DNA of 64,000 nt from JAYREN01 sp963663375 (GCA_963663375.1 OY760195.1:806001-870000), one strand, 5' to 3'. Shown: positions 22,199-31,022, numbered from the stretch's first letter. Numbers and translations: made by a program. Notes: a model not told the origin generated them from the letters alone.

Positions 22199-22558
22199 AT
22201 GGACATCAAACCGATTCACACCGAAGCCGACTACCGCGCCACCCTGCGCGAGATCGAGACCCTTATGACCGCCACGGCGGAATCGCCGGAAGGAGATCGT
22301 CTGGATGTGCTCGTGACCCTCGTGGAAGCCTACGAGCGAACCCGCTTCCCCATGGACCTTCCCGATCCCATTGAAGCCATCAAGTTCGTGATGGAACAGC
22401 GTGGGCTTAGTCCTAAGGATTTGGAACCTGCCATTGGGCGATTGAACCGGGTGTATGAGGTTCTGAATCGAACACGCCCTCTCACGCTCGCCATGATTCG
22501 GAATCTTCATGCCTCCTTTGGTATCCCAGCGGAAAGCCTGATCAAACAGAGCGCGTGA
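22199..22558 (+). CDS. higA: HigA-type antitoxin (119 aa)
   Basis: GGGAGGA precedes the ATG by five bases. Residues 1-65 (MDIKPIHTEADYRATLREIE) are the N-terminal part typical of HigA proteins placed after HigB. The C-terminal half, FVMEQRGLSPKDLEPAIGRL to FGIPAESLI, is a Cro/C1-type helix-turn-helix. It should neutralise HigB and bind the palindrome in the promoter. The frame also opens far upstream inside higB, but family length and ribosome site support this start. Confidence 0.85.
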   Translation: MDIKPIHTEADYRATLREIETLMTATAESPEGDRLDVLVTLVEAYERTRFPMDLPDPIEAIKFVMEQRGLSPKDLEPAIGRLNRVYEVLNRTRPLTLAMIRNLHASFGIPAESLIKQSA

Positions 22559-22642
22559 GTTAGGTCTGGCATTCAATCCAGAAGGAAAGACCCGCAATTT
22601 CCCGGGGTGTTATCCCGAAGCCGCGTCAGGGGCTCTCACGAG

Positions 22643-24085
22643 CTACACTGAAGGCTGTTCTTTGAAAAGCAAGCTGTGCTTAGGGTTTGCGGCGATAACG
22701 CGTAGACCTGCACCCGTGAATCTGGATGAGGAAAATAGATTAGTTTCTGTGACCATTTCCTTGGTCTGTCCTGCATCAAGCGTGAACTCGGCAGGTTCGA
22801 TGACGATCATGTCGACAATCTGGAGGGTTACTTCCGCAGTGGCGGAGGCATCCGCCACTGCAGTGCCACGCAACTTGAAGGTACCGGCTTTGAGACCGAA
22901 GAAGATTCCACCGTTGTTGGCGTTGATGGGACTGCCGCCGAGATTGAGCACGCCCGTTGAAACGGCATGAGGGTCTGGAGTGCCTTGCCAGGCCGTGATG
23001 GCATCAAAATTCGAGATACGCCCACAGGATGGATCATCCAGGCTCCAGCGCACCCGTTGATCGGCAGCACCCTTCACGATGCCATTGAACTGAACCGGCA
23101 CCCCTAGGGGCACCATAACAGTACCGGTTGGGTTCGTTTTCAAGCGTACAGGCACATTGACTTGGGCTCGCCCCACATGACGACCATCACTCTTACTGGT
23201 CGCGGAAACCGTGAATGAGCCCGCTGTTTCGGGAGGTTGGAAAGTGCCACTAGTGCTAATCGTGCCACCAGAGGTGGTCCATTCCACATCAGAGGTGGCC
23301 AATCCGGTTACCACAGCATTGAAAGCCTTTGACCCGTCGGGTTCCACCAGAGCTGTGGGTGGGTTCACGTAGACAGTCTGTTTCAAAGTAAGGTTCGCGA
23401 TGGCACTTTGCTCGGGTCGGGCAACACTTGTGGCCCTCACGACGACGAGAGTTCCAAGAGGAAGGGGAGCCACGCCTGCGGCGGTAAAGAGCCCCTCGGG
23501 AGTGATGCTGCCCGCTGATTCGGGTTCCACCGTCCAGGCCACCTGTTTATTGACAGCCCCCGAAAGGGTGGCCACAAACGCCCGCTGCTGGAGCGTTCCA
23601 ATCGTGTAAGTGGAGGGTGTCACCACCAGCGTGAAGGGCACGGTGATCGCAGCAGTCGCCCGATGGATCGTTCCATCGGGATCTGTGGCGCTGGCCTCCA
23701 CTGTATAGGTTCCGGCCTCCTCGGGAGCTGTGTATTTGCCCGACGAATCGACCGATCCACCATTGGGTTCAATCACTCGCCAGACGGTCGCAGTCCCATC
23801 AGGGAAACCCGTGAGCGTAGCAGATATTGAAACATTCCCCAGTGGCTGAAGGCTCAAGCTCGAAGAGGAAAGCACGATGGGTTGCCGAACCAGGACAGAT
23901 GCCGTTGCAGTTTTAGTGGGGTCCGCCAAGCAACTAGCCTTGACCGTATAGGAGAGGCGCGTCAGCCTGTGGGCTTCAGCGATTCGCGACTTCTGGGCCG
24001 GGGTCCACCGTGGACCTCCGCCGCACGGTGATGAGCCAAGCCTCAAGAGCGCCCATCTCGTACAACACGCGCCTCTGCGAAACAC
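22643..24085 (-). CDS. 5'-truncated protein of Ig-like repeats
   Basis: From about 23,960 leftward the frame encodes four to five bacterial Ig-like repeats (for example TVWRVIEPNGGSVDSSGKYT, VAWTVEPESAGSITPEGLFT, VEWTTSGGTISTSGTFQPP), which normally occur in exported or surface proteins. The first 43 codons are unlike the family and overlap the HTH gene in another frame. There is no signal peptide, and the first repeat starts in its last strands (LSYTVKASCLADPTKTATAS). The real gene therefore lost its 5' end, probably in the event that placed the HTH gene next to it. Convergent with higBA. Confidence 0.6.
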   Translation of the reverse strand: MFRRGACCTRWALLRLGSSPCGGGPRWTPAQKSRIAEAHRLTRLSYTVKASCLADPTKTATASVLVRQPIVLSSSSLSLQPLGNVSISATLTGFPDGTATVWRVIEPNGGSVDSSGKYTAPEEAGTYTVEASATDPDGTIHRATAAITVPFTLVVTPSTYTIGTLQQRAFVATLSGAVNKQVAWTVEPESAGSITPEGLFTAAGVAPLPLGTLVVVRATSVARPEQSAIANLTLKQTVYVNPPTALVEPDGSKAFNAVVTGLATSDVEWTTSGGTISTSGTFQPPETAGSFTVSATSKSDGRHVGRAQVNVPVRLKTNPTGTVMVPLGVPVQFNGIVKGAADQRVRWSLDDPSCGRISNFDAITAWQGTPDPHAVSTGVLNLGGSPINANNGGIFFGLKAGTFKLRGTAVADASATAEVTLQIVDMIVIEPAEFTLDAGQTKEMVTETNLFSSSRFTGAGLRVIAANPKHSLLFKEQPSV

Positions 24086-24251
24086 GCAGAAATACAGGCC
24101 CTTCTCCAGTGATACGCAGGCACTGGAGGTATTGGCGCGAGACTTGAAGGTACTCCGCCGCTTGGGCAGTGGTCAGGAACGGGCTCGCATACTTCCTGAC
24201 TGGAAGATCGCCCTTTTTTGCTTCGTGATGGATTGGATTGCTGGCAGCCAT
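23976..24251 (-). CDS. AlpA/excisionase-like helix-turn-helix protein (91 aa)
   Basis: Residues of about 24-75 (SPFLTTAQAAEYLQVSRQYL ... GEGPVFLRVSQRRVLYEMGALEAWL) are the winged HTH_17 domain of excisionase and AlpA-like regulators: L-T-x-x-x-A-A-x-Y-L at the start and a Y-x-x-x-A-L-E-x-W-L end. Such genes usually belong to integrative elements, where they control excision or transcription. No integrase remains here. The final residues (DPGPEVANR) may already be foreign. Confidence 0.7.
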   Translation of the reverse strand: MAASNPIHHEAKKGDLPVRKYASPFLTTAQAAEYLQVSRQYLQCLRITGEGPVFLRVSQRRVLYEMGALEAWLITVRRRSTVDPGPEVANR

Positions 24252-24736
24252 GTCCGCCTCTCGGGACTGGTGTAGAAGGAGGGCGAGACCGTTGCAGGAA
24301 TCTCGCGAAGTGTTCCTTCCGTCTTGCGGCTACATGTCCAAGACCCGACAATAGTCGAGCCTCTTGCCGCAAGGCAACGCGGTGCGCCCCCTTCCTCCGG
24401 CCTGTCGGCAAACAAGAACCGGAAGAAGGGGGTTCCTTCATCTAGTCCCCCATGGCTCTCAGCGTGTGCCGAGATCCATGGAGGGCTAGGAAGTGTTCTG
24501 AAGTTCAAAGATCTATCTAGGATTCTAGGAAAGCAATGCAGGTGGTCAAGATGTAATTTGCTGATTTTGAATGGTTTACACCATAAACCATGGCATCGAA
24601 GCACGCTAAATCCTTGCTCTGCAAGACATCCGCAAACATCGCAAAGGCACGCCCCCAGACACTTTTCTCCGAGCCTAGCTTCGAAACCAAACGCCTCCGC
24701 CTGGCCCAAAATCTGTAGCTCTTCCGTAGCTAGACG
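24252..24736. other. Gene-poor stretch between the HTH gene and the tRNAs
   Basis: I see no convincing coding frame, RNA gene or repeat in these 485 bases. Open frames on both strands have no protein-like composition. The right part is AT-richer (around 24,490-24,620) and may hold the promoter of the HTH gene. Confidence 0.5.
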
Positions 24737-24763
24737 AAAAAGGCCACCCGAGCGGGTGGCCTT
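24737..24763 (-). terminator. Intrinsic terminator after tRNA-Cys
   Basis: GGCCACCC/GGGTGGCC (24742-24749 and 24754-24761) forms an 8-bp stem with a 4-base loop, followed on the minus strand by five T (24737-24741). Confidence 0.85.
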
Positions 24764-24778
24764 AAGTGTTGATTTGAT

Positions 24779-24853
24779 TGGAGGCGCCGATCGGAATCGA
24801 ACCGATGAATGGCAGATTTGCAGTCTGCGGCCTTACCACTTGGCTACGGCGCC
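24779..24853 (-). tRNA. tRNA-Cys (GCA)
   Basis: The minus strand folds into a full cloverleaf: acceptor GGCGCCG/CGGCGCC, anticodon arm CAGA-CTGCAAA-TCTG with anticodon GCA, T arm ATCGG-TTCGATT-CCGAT, and an encoded CCA end. It is 75 bases long and followed by a strong terminator. Confidence 0.95.
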
Positions 24854-24860
24854 GGGGCTT

Positions 24861-24890
24861 TAAAATAACACGAGCCGCTTGAAGCGGCTC
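24861..24890 (-). terminator. Hairpin between the two tRNAs
   Basis: GAGCCGC/GCGGCTC (24872-24890 with its loop) is followed on the minus strand by GTGTTATTTTA. It may be a weak terminator or a processing signal; the T run is interrupted. Confidence 0.45.
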
Positions 24891-24896
24891 GGTGTT

Positions 24897-24971
<75 letters not shown>

Positions 24972-24982
24972 GTGGAAAGAAA

Positions 24983-25010
24983 ATCCTACCATCCCTGGGG
25001 GATTCGTCAA
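24983..25010 (-). promoter_or_regulatory. Promoter of the tRNA-Gly/tRNA-Cys unit
   Basis: On the minus strand TTGACG (25010-25005) and TAGGAT (24988-24983) are separated by 16 bases, a good sigma-70-type match, with the tRNA-Gly gene starting 12 bases further on. Confidence 0.65.
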
Positions 25011-25163
25011 GTCCCGATTTCCAGACTCAGCGTAGATTCGGCAGGAGCTAGCCCATCCTGAGTGTTTCTGCGGGTTTGAAACCCTTGACGGGCGATGCCT
25101 GGACAGGCATTCCACTTGGGGCATCCTGGTGCAATGCACCTTGAGCCCCAATCCTCCCGCGTC

Positions 25164-26804
25164 ATGACGGCCTCGGGAGCTCCATTCCTGCCCCTGGCCT
25201 TCCGCTTCGCTGCGTCCATCGGACTCGCGGTCCTGCATCTGGCGCTGCCGGGGGATCCCGCTCGTCAGCCCGCAGGGGAAACGCTCTACCTGGTCATTCT
25301 CGGAGTTTTTTTTGCGGAGAGCGTCTGGGAGGCTTCTCGCTCGCTATCCCGCCGAGGACAGGCCTTCGCGACCCCCAGCCTGGGATGGATCCGTTTCAAT
25401 CTGCTGCTGGACATCCTGCTGGTGGCCTTCATCATCTCGTTCCAGGGCGTGGACCAGGAGCGCTTCGCCACGGTCTACATTTTCCCGGTGCTCGCCTCTG
25501 CGTTCTATCTGCGGATCCCCGAGATCGTGGGAATCGGTGCTCTGTCGTCGGTGGCGCACATTGCCACGGTGCTGCTCTTCACCTCGGGACTGCTACCCCC
25601 GTTCGGGCACTCGGGCGCAGACCTGGATCTGGATGCGACCCAGAGGACCTTTATCCTCGGCTTCGCCTCGCTCCAGATCTATGCCACCACCCTGGTGGTG
25701 GTGCTCATCCGAAAGCATCTGGAGACCCTTCGACAGACACTGTCCCAATCCGAAGCCGCGGTGGATGTGCTGTCGAGCCTCTATCGGCGGGTGTTCGAGT
25801 CCATGTTCTCGGGCCTCATCACCACGGATCTGGAGGGGCGGATCACCTCGGCCAATCCCGCCGCCGAGATCATTCTTCAGCGCCGCCTGATGACGGGAAC
25901 GGAGCTGGAGCAGCTCGATATCGTGGATCTGACTCTCCACGGGAATCTGCCCAAGGAGCAGCGCTTCGAGCGTAGCTTCACTTCCCCGGAAGGCCAACGC
26001 CGCATCGTGGGAGGAAACGTTGCCCCCTTGCGCGATCCGGCGGGCAACCAGACCGGCCACCTCCTCCTGTTCCAGGACCTCACGGAGCTCAAGGCCCTGG
26101 AGGAGAGATCCCGGTTGACGGAGCGACTCGCCGCCGTAGGCGAGCTGTCCTCGGAGTTGGCCCATGAGCTTCGGAACCCCCTCGCCTCCATCATGGGCTG
26201 CGTGCAGATCCTGAAGCAGGGCGAACAACCTCCGCCCATGATGCAGCGGGTGCTGGCCATCCTCCATCGCGAGTCGGAACGCGTGAATGACCTGGTTTCC
26301 GGCTTCCTGGATTTCAGCAAGCCCCGCCCCGTGAAACTCCAGCTCCTGTGGCTGCCGGCCTTGCTGGAGGAAGCCAAGGCCAGTTTCGAGATCGACCCGC
26401 GCAACGAAACCCTCCCGCTGCAAGTCGCCACCGTGCCCGAGGTCTGGGTTCAGGGTGACCCCGTCTGCACCCACCAGGTCATCGGCAACCTCCTGAGCAA
26501 CGCCCGCAAGGCCCTTCGCGGCCAACCCGCGCCACTCCTGCGGGTAGAGTTTCGACTGGAGCCGTCCTGGGTGGTGGCGGAAATCTCGGATAACGGCTGT
26601 GGCATGGAGCCGGAACAGATCCGCTCCATCTTTGTGCCCTTTTCCAGCGGGTTTGATGAGGGCACGGGGCTCGGAATGAGCTTGGTCTTTCAGTTCGTGC
26701 AGCGGATGGGCTGGATCATCCACGTGGACAGCGCGCTTCGCCGGGGAACGACCATCCGGCTGCACATCCCCACTCTGCCGCCCCCGGCGGAACCCGAAGG
26801 CTGA
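25164..26804 (+). CDS. Membrane PAS sensor histidine kinase, PilS/NtrB-like (546 aa)
   Basis: Residues of about 1-195 hold five or six hydrophobic helices. A short coiled coil and a PAS domain follow (VFESMFSGLITTDLEGRITS near 220), then the dimerisation domain with the phosphorylated His in SSELAHELRNPLASIMG (about residue 337) and an ATPase domain with NLLSNARKAL, DNGCGM and GTGLGMSLV. The order matches PilS/NtrB-type kinases that act on sigma-54 activators. No response regulator gene is adjacent. Start ATG 25164 is chosen because the added upstream residues are not membrane-like; there is no clear ribosome site. Confidence 0.85.
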   Translation: MTASGAPFLPLAFRFAASIGLAVLHLALPGDPARQPAGETLYLVILGVFFAESVWEASRSLSRRGQAFATPSLGWIRFNLLLDILLVAFIISFQGVDQERFATVYIFPVLASAFYLRIPEIVGIGALSSVAHIATVLLFTSGLLPPFGHSGADLDLDATQRTFILGFASLQIYATTLVVVLIRKHLETLRQTLSQSEAAVDVLSSLYRRVFESMFSGLITTDLEGRITSANPAAEIILQRRLMTGTELEQLDIVDLTLHGNLPKEQRFERSFTSPEGQRRIVGGNVAPLRDPAGNQTGHLLLFQDLTELKALEERSRLTERLAAVGELSSELAHELRNPLASIMGCVQILKQGEQPPPMMQRVLAILHRESERVNDLVSGFLDFSKPRPVKLQLLWLPALLEEAKASFEIDPRNETLPLQVATVPEVWVQGDPVCTHQVIGNLLSNARKALRGQPAPLLRVEFRLEPSWVVAEISDNGCGMEPEQIRSIFVPFSSGFDEGTGLGMSLVFQFVQRMGWIIHVDSALRRGTTIRLHIPTLPPPAEPEG

Positions 26805-26947
26805 ACAACGTCTGATTCATTTCCACTGAAAGCCTTGCAGATGAAGGAAGAAGGTGGCACCTTTTTCATACTCCACTGCACTCCCAAGGCACTCCGCTCC
26901 GGTCGGCCAGGAGCTGCATCCGTTCTTCGCCAGCCTCAGGATTCACC

Positions 26948-27433
26948 ATGAACCGCAAGCTCATTCGTCCGAATTTCGGAGAGATCAAAGAGCAGATGGG
27001 GCGCAACCCCAAGCCCCAGGTTCCCCAGGAGCTGCCTTCGGTGACTCAGCCCGCCCCGGAGATCTCCCAGGGGGGAGGGCGGAACGGCGATCCGAACGCC
27101 GCCAGCCTGCCCCAGGGCATGGGCAGCCCCCGGCGCAAGATCGCGCCGCCGGAGCAGACCAACGCCGAGAGCTTCTACTACCTGAAGCAGATGCAGTCCA
27201 AGACCCCCATGGTGATCGTGCTGCAGAACGACGAGAAGATCCGGGGCGTCATTGAGTGGTACGACAAGCACTGCCTCAAGGTGAACCGGGTGAAGGAGCC
27301 CAACCTCCTCGTGCCCAAGCACAACATCAAGTACATCTACAAGCAGGACGAAGAACCCCGCATCCGCCGCAGCCGCACCAGCAAGAAGGACGACACGGCC
27401 GCCACCGAGGTGGATCTGCCCCTCTACGACTGA
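26948..27433 (+). CDS. hfq: Hfq-like RNA chaperone with a long N-terminal extension (161 aa)
   Basis: The Sm core lies at about residues 73-133: ESFYYLKQMQSKTPMVIVLQ, NDEKIRGVIEWYDKHCLKVN (Sm1) and LLVPKHNIKYIYK (Sm2, with the KH pair of Hfq's YKHA motif). Hfq rings bind small RNAs and A/U-rich mRNA sites. Typical Hfq is 70-110 aa and starts near the core; here about 70 residues rich in Pro, Gln, Gly and Asn precede it, and about 25 charged residues follow. The Sm2 motif is atypical. It is encoded on its own, 143 bases after the kinase gene and 34 before pdxA. Confidence 0.75.
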   Translation: MNRKLIRPNFGEIKEQMGRNPKPQVPQELPSVTQPAPEISQGGGRNGDPNAASLPQGMGSPRRKIAPPEQTNAESFYYLKQMQSKTPMVIVLQNDEKIRGVIEWYDKHCLKVNRVKEPNLLVPKHNIKYIYKQDEEPRIRRSRTSKKDDTAATEVDLPLYD

Positions 27434-27467
27434 GTCGGGAAGGGATCGGGGCTGATACCCTAGGGAC

Positions 27468-28778
27468 ATGGCCCGTCGCCCTCGCATCGTCATCACCCTT
27501 GGAGATCCCTGCGGGATCGGCCCCGAGCTCCTGGTGCGGAGCCTGCGGGCCATCAACCGCTGGGCCGAGGTGGTGGTGGTGGGCGCCCGCGCCGGGATGG
27601 ACCTCATCAGCCCCGAAGCGAATTCCCTAATGCCCGTCTTCTGGCGCTTTCTCCCCGCCACTGGAGAGGAGCCAGAAATCCCCGCGACTCGCCAATGGCA
27701 TTTTCAGACGAATTCCCAATCCACCTGGGATGACCCTGAGCACAGCCTGACGGCGTCTGCCACCTGGATCGATCCCACCCCCGACACCCTGGCGGCGCAC
27801 CTGCGACTGGGCCAGGGATCCCCTCAATCGGGTCGCTGTGCCGTGGAAGCCGTTCGCGTGGGGGCCGAACTCGTCATGGCGGGTCGGGCGGATGCCCTGG
27901 TCACCCTTCCCCTTTCCAAGAACGCCGCCCACCAGGCCGGGTACGATATCCCCGGCCACACCGAATATCTCCAGCAGCTCTCGGGCTCACCCATCACGCG
28001 CATGGCCTTTGTGAGCCCAAGCCTCTCCGTGGTGCTCCACACCGTTCATCAGAGCCTGCGCTCGGTGGTGGAAGAGCTCGATGCCGAGGCCGTTGCCGAG
28101 ACCCTCGCCTTTGCGGCGGATCGCTTCATCCAGCTCACGGGCCGTCTCGATCTGAGAGTCGCCCTCTGCGCCCTGAATCCCCACGCGGGTGAGGGTGGGG
28201 CCTTCGGCGGTGAGGAAAGCATCCTCGAGGAAGCCGTGACCATGGCCGAGGCCTCCTTCCTGAGCTTCGGCGAGGCCCCGGCCCCAAGCCCCTACGCAGG
28301 CCTGCCTTCGCCCTTCGCCCCGGGCCCAGTGCCCGAAGGTTGGGAGGTCTTCCCCGCCAAGGCTGGGCTTGGCTTTTCCACTCGCCGGACTCAGGGGGAT
28401 ATCGAAGTCGTCTCCCGAGGCCCCGGCTCCGAAGCCCCCGCTCATCGCCCGATGCCCCGCTTCTTCGGCCCCCTGCCCTCGGATACGGTCTTCCAGCGCG
28501 CGGCACGCAAGGAATTCGACCTGGTGGTGGCCCTCTATCACGACCAGGGCCTGATCCCCCTCAAGGTTCTCGAACCCGCCCGCGCGGTCAATCTCACCCT
28601 GGGTCTGCCCTTCATCCGCACCTCGCCGGACCACGGTACGGCCTTCGACAAGGCTGGCACCTGGACCGCGGATCCCGCGAACTTCCTCGAGGCCACCGCC
28701 CTGGCCGTGAGACTCGCCGGAAGGGCTCACCAGGAGATCTGGCGGGCCGAGGTCACTGATCCGGGGCTGCCCCGATGA
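27468..28778 (+). CDS. pdxA: 4-hydroxythreonine-4-phosphate dehydrogenase, enlarged form (436 aa)
   Basis: PdxA oxidises 4-phosphohydroxythreonine in vitamin B6 synthesis. The family start ITLGDPCGIGPELLVRSL, the metal-binding His residues in GHTEYLQQLSG, HTVHQSLRSV and LYHDQGLIPLK, and NPHAGEGGAFGGEE are all present, as is the closing RTSPDHGTAFD. The usual length is about 330 aa. The extra hundred residues sit in two inserts, after about residue 45 and after about residue 265 (GEAPAPSPYAGLPSPFAPGP and following), both of low complexity. No other B6 gene is near. Confidence 0.9.
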   Translation: MARRPRIVITLGDPCGIGPELLVRSLRAINRWAEVVVVGARAGMDLISPEANSLMPVFWRFLPATGEEPEIPATRQWHFQTNSQSTWDDPEHSLTASATWIDPTPDTLAAHLRLGQGSPQSGRCAVEAVRVGAELVMAGRADALVTLPLSKNAAHQAGYDIPGHTEYLQQLSGSPITRMAFVSPSLSVVLHTVHQSLRSVVEELDAEAVAETLAFAADRFIQLTGRLDLRVALCALNPHAGEGGAFGGEESILEEAVTMAEASFLSFGEAPAPSPYAGLPSPFAPGPVPEGWEVFPAKAGLGFSTRRTQGDIEVVSRGPGSEAPAHRPMPRFFGPLPSDTVFQRAARKEFDLVVALYHDQGLIPLKVLEPARAVNLTLGLPFIRTSPDHGTAFDKAGTWTADPANFLEATALAVRLAGRAHQEIWRAEVTDPGLPR

Positions 28779-28818
28779 ATGGGGTCGACACCCCCATCCC
28801 CACGAATTTGGAGGTTGC

Positions 28819-30210
28819 ATGACGACAGTGGCCGTAATCATGGCGGCGGGACTGGGCAAGCGCATGAAGTCCGCCCTGCCCAAGGTGCTGCACCCGGTGC
28901 TGGGGGATCCCAATCTGCTGTGGGTGCTGCGCGCCCTCCCGGCCACGGTCTCCGCGGCCGTCCTGGTGCTCCACCACGGCAAGGACCAGGTGGAAACGGC
29001 CCTTAAGGAGTGGGAACGCAAGGGCCTTCTGCCCTGCCCCGTTCGCACGGTGGATCAGCAGGACCCCCTGGGCACCGGCCATGCCGTGCAGCAGGCCGCC
29101 GTCGAACTGGATCGCCTCGCACCCACGCGGGTGGTGATTCTTTCTGGCGATGTGCCCCTGCTCACCCGTGAATCCATTGCACGACTCGCCAGCGCCGAGG
29201 CCTGCATCCTGGCCATGGATCTGGAAGACCCCGGGGGCTACGGCCGAGTGACCCAGCACCCGGATGGCACCCTTCGTAGCATCGTGGAGCAGCGGGACGC
29301 CTCGCCGGAAGTCCTGGCCCTGCGGCGAGTCAACGGGGGCGCCTACGCCCTGCCCTGGCGGGAGCTGAAACCCGCTCTCGCGGGCCTCACCAATGCCAAC
29401 GCCCAGCAGGAGTACTACCTTACCGATGCCGTGGTGGCGGTGGCGGCTCGGGTGCCCGTGACCGTCGAACTGTGCGACCCCGCCGAACTCCTGGGGATGA
29501 ATTCCCGCCTCGACCAGGCGCAGCTGCAGACCCTCGCCCGCCAGCGCATCAACACCCAGTGGATGGAGGCCGGCGTCACCTTTCTCGAGCCCGAGAACAC
29601 GATCGTGGGCCCGCAGGTGGTGCTCGCCAAGGATGTGCTACTCGAACCCAACGTGCGTCTCGAGGGTCGCGTGGAGGTGGGCGAGGGCGCTCGCATCGGC
29701 CAGGGTTCCGTGTTCAGGGATTGCCGCATTGGCGTGAGCGCGGAGATTCGTCCCTACTGCATCGGCCAGGACTCGGTGATCGGGAGCGGAGCCAAGGTCG
29801 GGCCCTTCGCCCATCTGCGCGAAGGGACGGTGCTGGATGAAAACGTCCACATGGGCAATTTCGTGGAGACCAAGAAGGCCCATCTCCGCCCCGGCGCCAA
29901 GGCCAACCACCTGAGCTACCTTGGCGACTGCGAAGTGGGCGAGCGCACCAACATCGGCGCTGGCTTCATCACCTGCAACTACGATGGTTTCCGCAAGCAC
30001 CGCACCATGATCGGCAGCGATGTCTTCGTGGGTTCCGACTGTCAGCTCGTCGCCCCCATCAGTCTCGGTAACGGCTGCCTCATCGCGGCGGGAACCACGC
30101 TGACCCAGGATGTCCCCGCCGACGCCCTGGCGCTGGCCCGTGCGCCCCAGGTGAACAAGGAGGGCGGCGCCAAGAGATTGAGGGACAGGTTCAAGAGCAC
30201 CGTAAGCTAG
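28819..30210 (+). CDS. glmU: Bifunctional UDP-GlcNAc pyrophosphorylase/GlcN-1-P acetyltransferase (463 aa)
   Basis: The N-terminal half starts with the nucleotide-binding GLGKRMKSALPKVLH and contains DPLGTGHAV and GDVPLL, the uridyltransferase. The C-terminal half is a left-handed beta helix with hexapeptide repeats, including KKAHLRPGAKANHLSYLGD and NIGAGFITCNYDGFRKH, the acetyltransferase. GlmU makes UDP-GlcNAc for peptidoglycan and LPS. Size is normal. GGAGG at 28810-28814 gives a good ribosome site. mlaE follows after 35 bases. Confidence 0.97.
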   Translation: MTTVAVIMAAGLGKRMKSALPKVLHPVLGDPNLLWVLRALPATVSAAVLVLHHGKDQVETALKEWERKGLLPCPVRTVDQQDPLGTGHAVQQAAVELDRLAPTRVVILSGDVPLLTRESIARLASAEACILAMDLEDPGGYGRVTQHPDGTLRSIVEQRDASPEVLALRRVNGGAYALPWRELKPALAGLTNANAQQEYYLTDAVVAVAARVPVTVELCDPAELLGMNSRLDQAQLQTLARQRINTQWMEAGVTFLEPENTIVGPQVVLAKDVLLEPNVRLEGRVEVGEGARIGQGSVFRDCRIGVSAEIRPYCIGQDSVIGSGAKVGPFAHLREGTVLDENVHMGNFVETKKAHLRPGAKANHLSYLGDCEVGERTNIGAGFITCNYDGFRKHRTMIGSDVFVGSDCQLVAPISLGNGCLIAAGTTLTQDVPADALALARAPQVNKEGGAKRLRDRFKSTVS

Positions 30211-30245
30211 AGTAGAAGCCTGGCCGTGCCTTTCCTGGAAACCTC

Positions 30246-31022
30246 ATGTTGAATTCAGCCCTCGAGCGCCTCGGCACCCATATCCTCCTGTTCCTGGACC
30301 AGGCCGGGGACTTTGCGGTGGTTTCGGGGCGGGCCTTCCGGGCCATCTTCAGGCGCCCCTTCGACGGCGCCAGCCTGATGTACCAGTTCCAGGCCGTGGG
30401 GGTGAACAGCATTCCCGTCATCATGCTCACCTCCCTCGCCGTCAGCATGGTGTTCGCCGTCCAGCTGACCCACGGCTTCAAACAGTTCCAGGCCGAAGCG
30501 CTCGCCTCCCAGGTCAACGGTCTGGCCATCGTGCGCGAGCTGGCCCCAGTCATCACGGGCCTGATGATGGCAGGGCGCGTGGGCAGCGCCATGGCCGCCG
30601 AGCTGGGCACCATGCAGGTCACCGAGCAGATCGACGCCCTGGAGTGCCTGGCCACGGACCCCATCCACTACCTGTTCGTGCCTCGGCTCCTGGCCTCGGC
30701 GATCATGCTGCCACTCCTGGTCGGCCTCAGCATCTACGTGGGCTACTGGGGCGGCTACCTTTTGCTGGTGGGCGTCGAGGGCCAGAGTGCCTTCGTCTAC
30801 GCCAATGATTTCTACAAGCTCCTGGCCTTCCGAGATCTCCGCATCGCCCTCTACAAGGCCTTCGTGTTCGGCCTTATCATCGCCCTCGTGGGCTGCTGGC
30901 GCGGCTACCGCACCCGAGGCGGCGCCGAGGGCGTGGGCAATGCACCCACCAGCAGCGTGGTGACGAGTTCCCTCTGGATCCTCATCGCCGACTTCTTCCT
31001 CACCAAGCTGCTGCTCGTCTGA
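30246..31022 (+). CDS. mlaE: MlaE-type permease of the phospholipid transport ABC system (258 aa)
   Basis: MlaE/YrbE family permeases form the inner-membrane channel of the Mla lipid transporter. The family core is visible as VVSGRAFRAIFRRPFDGASL, GLAIVRELAPVITGLMMAGR, GSAMAAELGTMQVTEQIDAL and DPIHYLFVPRLLA, with about five hydrophobic helices. The C-terminal GCWRGYRTRGGAEGVGNAPT is also characteristic. The ATPase gene follows after six bases and the MCE gene after that, a complete mlaE-F-D unit. Confidence 0.95.
   Translation: MLNSALERLGTHILLFLDQAGDFAVVSGRAFRAIFRRPFDGASLMYQFQAVGVNSIPVIMLTSLAVSMVFAVQLTHGFKQFQAEALASQVNGLAIVRELAPVITGLMMAGRVGSAMAAELGTMQVTEQIDALECLATDPIHYLFVPRLLASAIMLPLLVGLSIYVGYWGGYLLLVGVEGQSAFVYANDFYKLLAFRDLRIALYKAFVFGLIIALVGCWRGYRTRGGAEGVGNAPTSSVVTSSLWILIADFFLTKLLLV

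Noticed and set aside
24324..24863. A 179-codon + strand frame running into the tRNA genes.
   Set aside because: It covers the tRNA-Cys gene and its terminator, has no family features and an unnatural composition.
25593..26765. Long minus-strand frames opposite the sensor kinase, and similar long frames opposite mlaE/mlaF, the kinase pair, kdsB/fabH and ileS.
   Set aside because: GC-rich coding DNA leaves shadow frames open on the other strand. None shows a protein family, and each lies opposite a clear gene.
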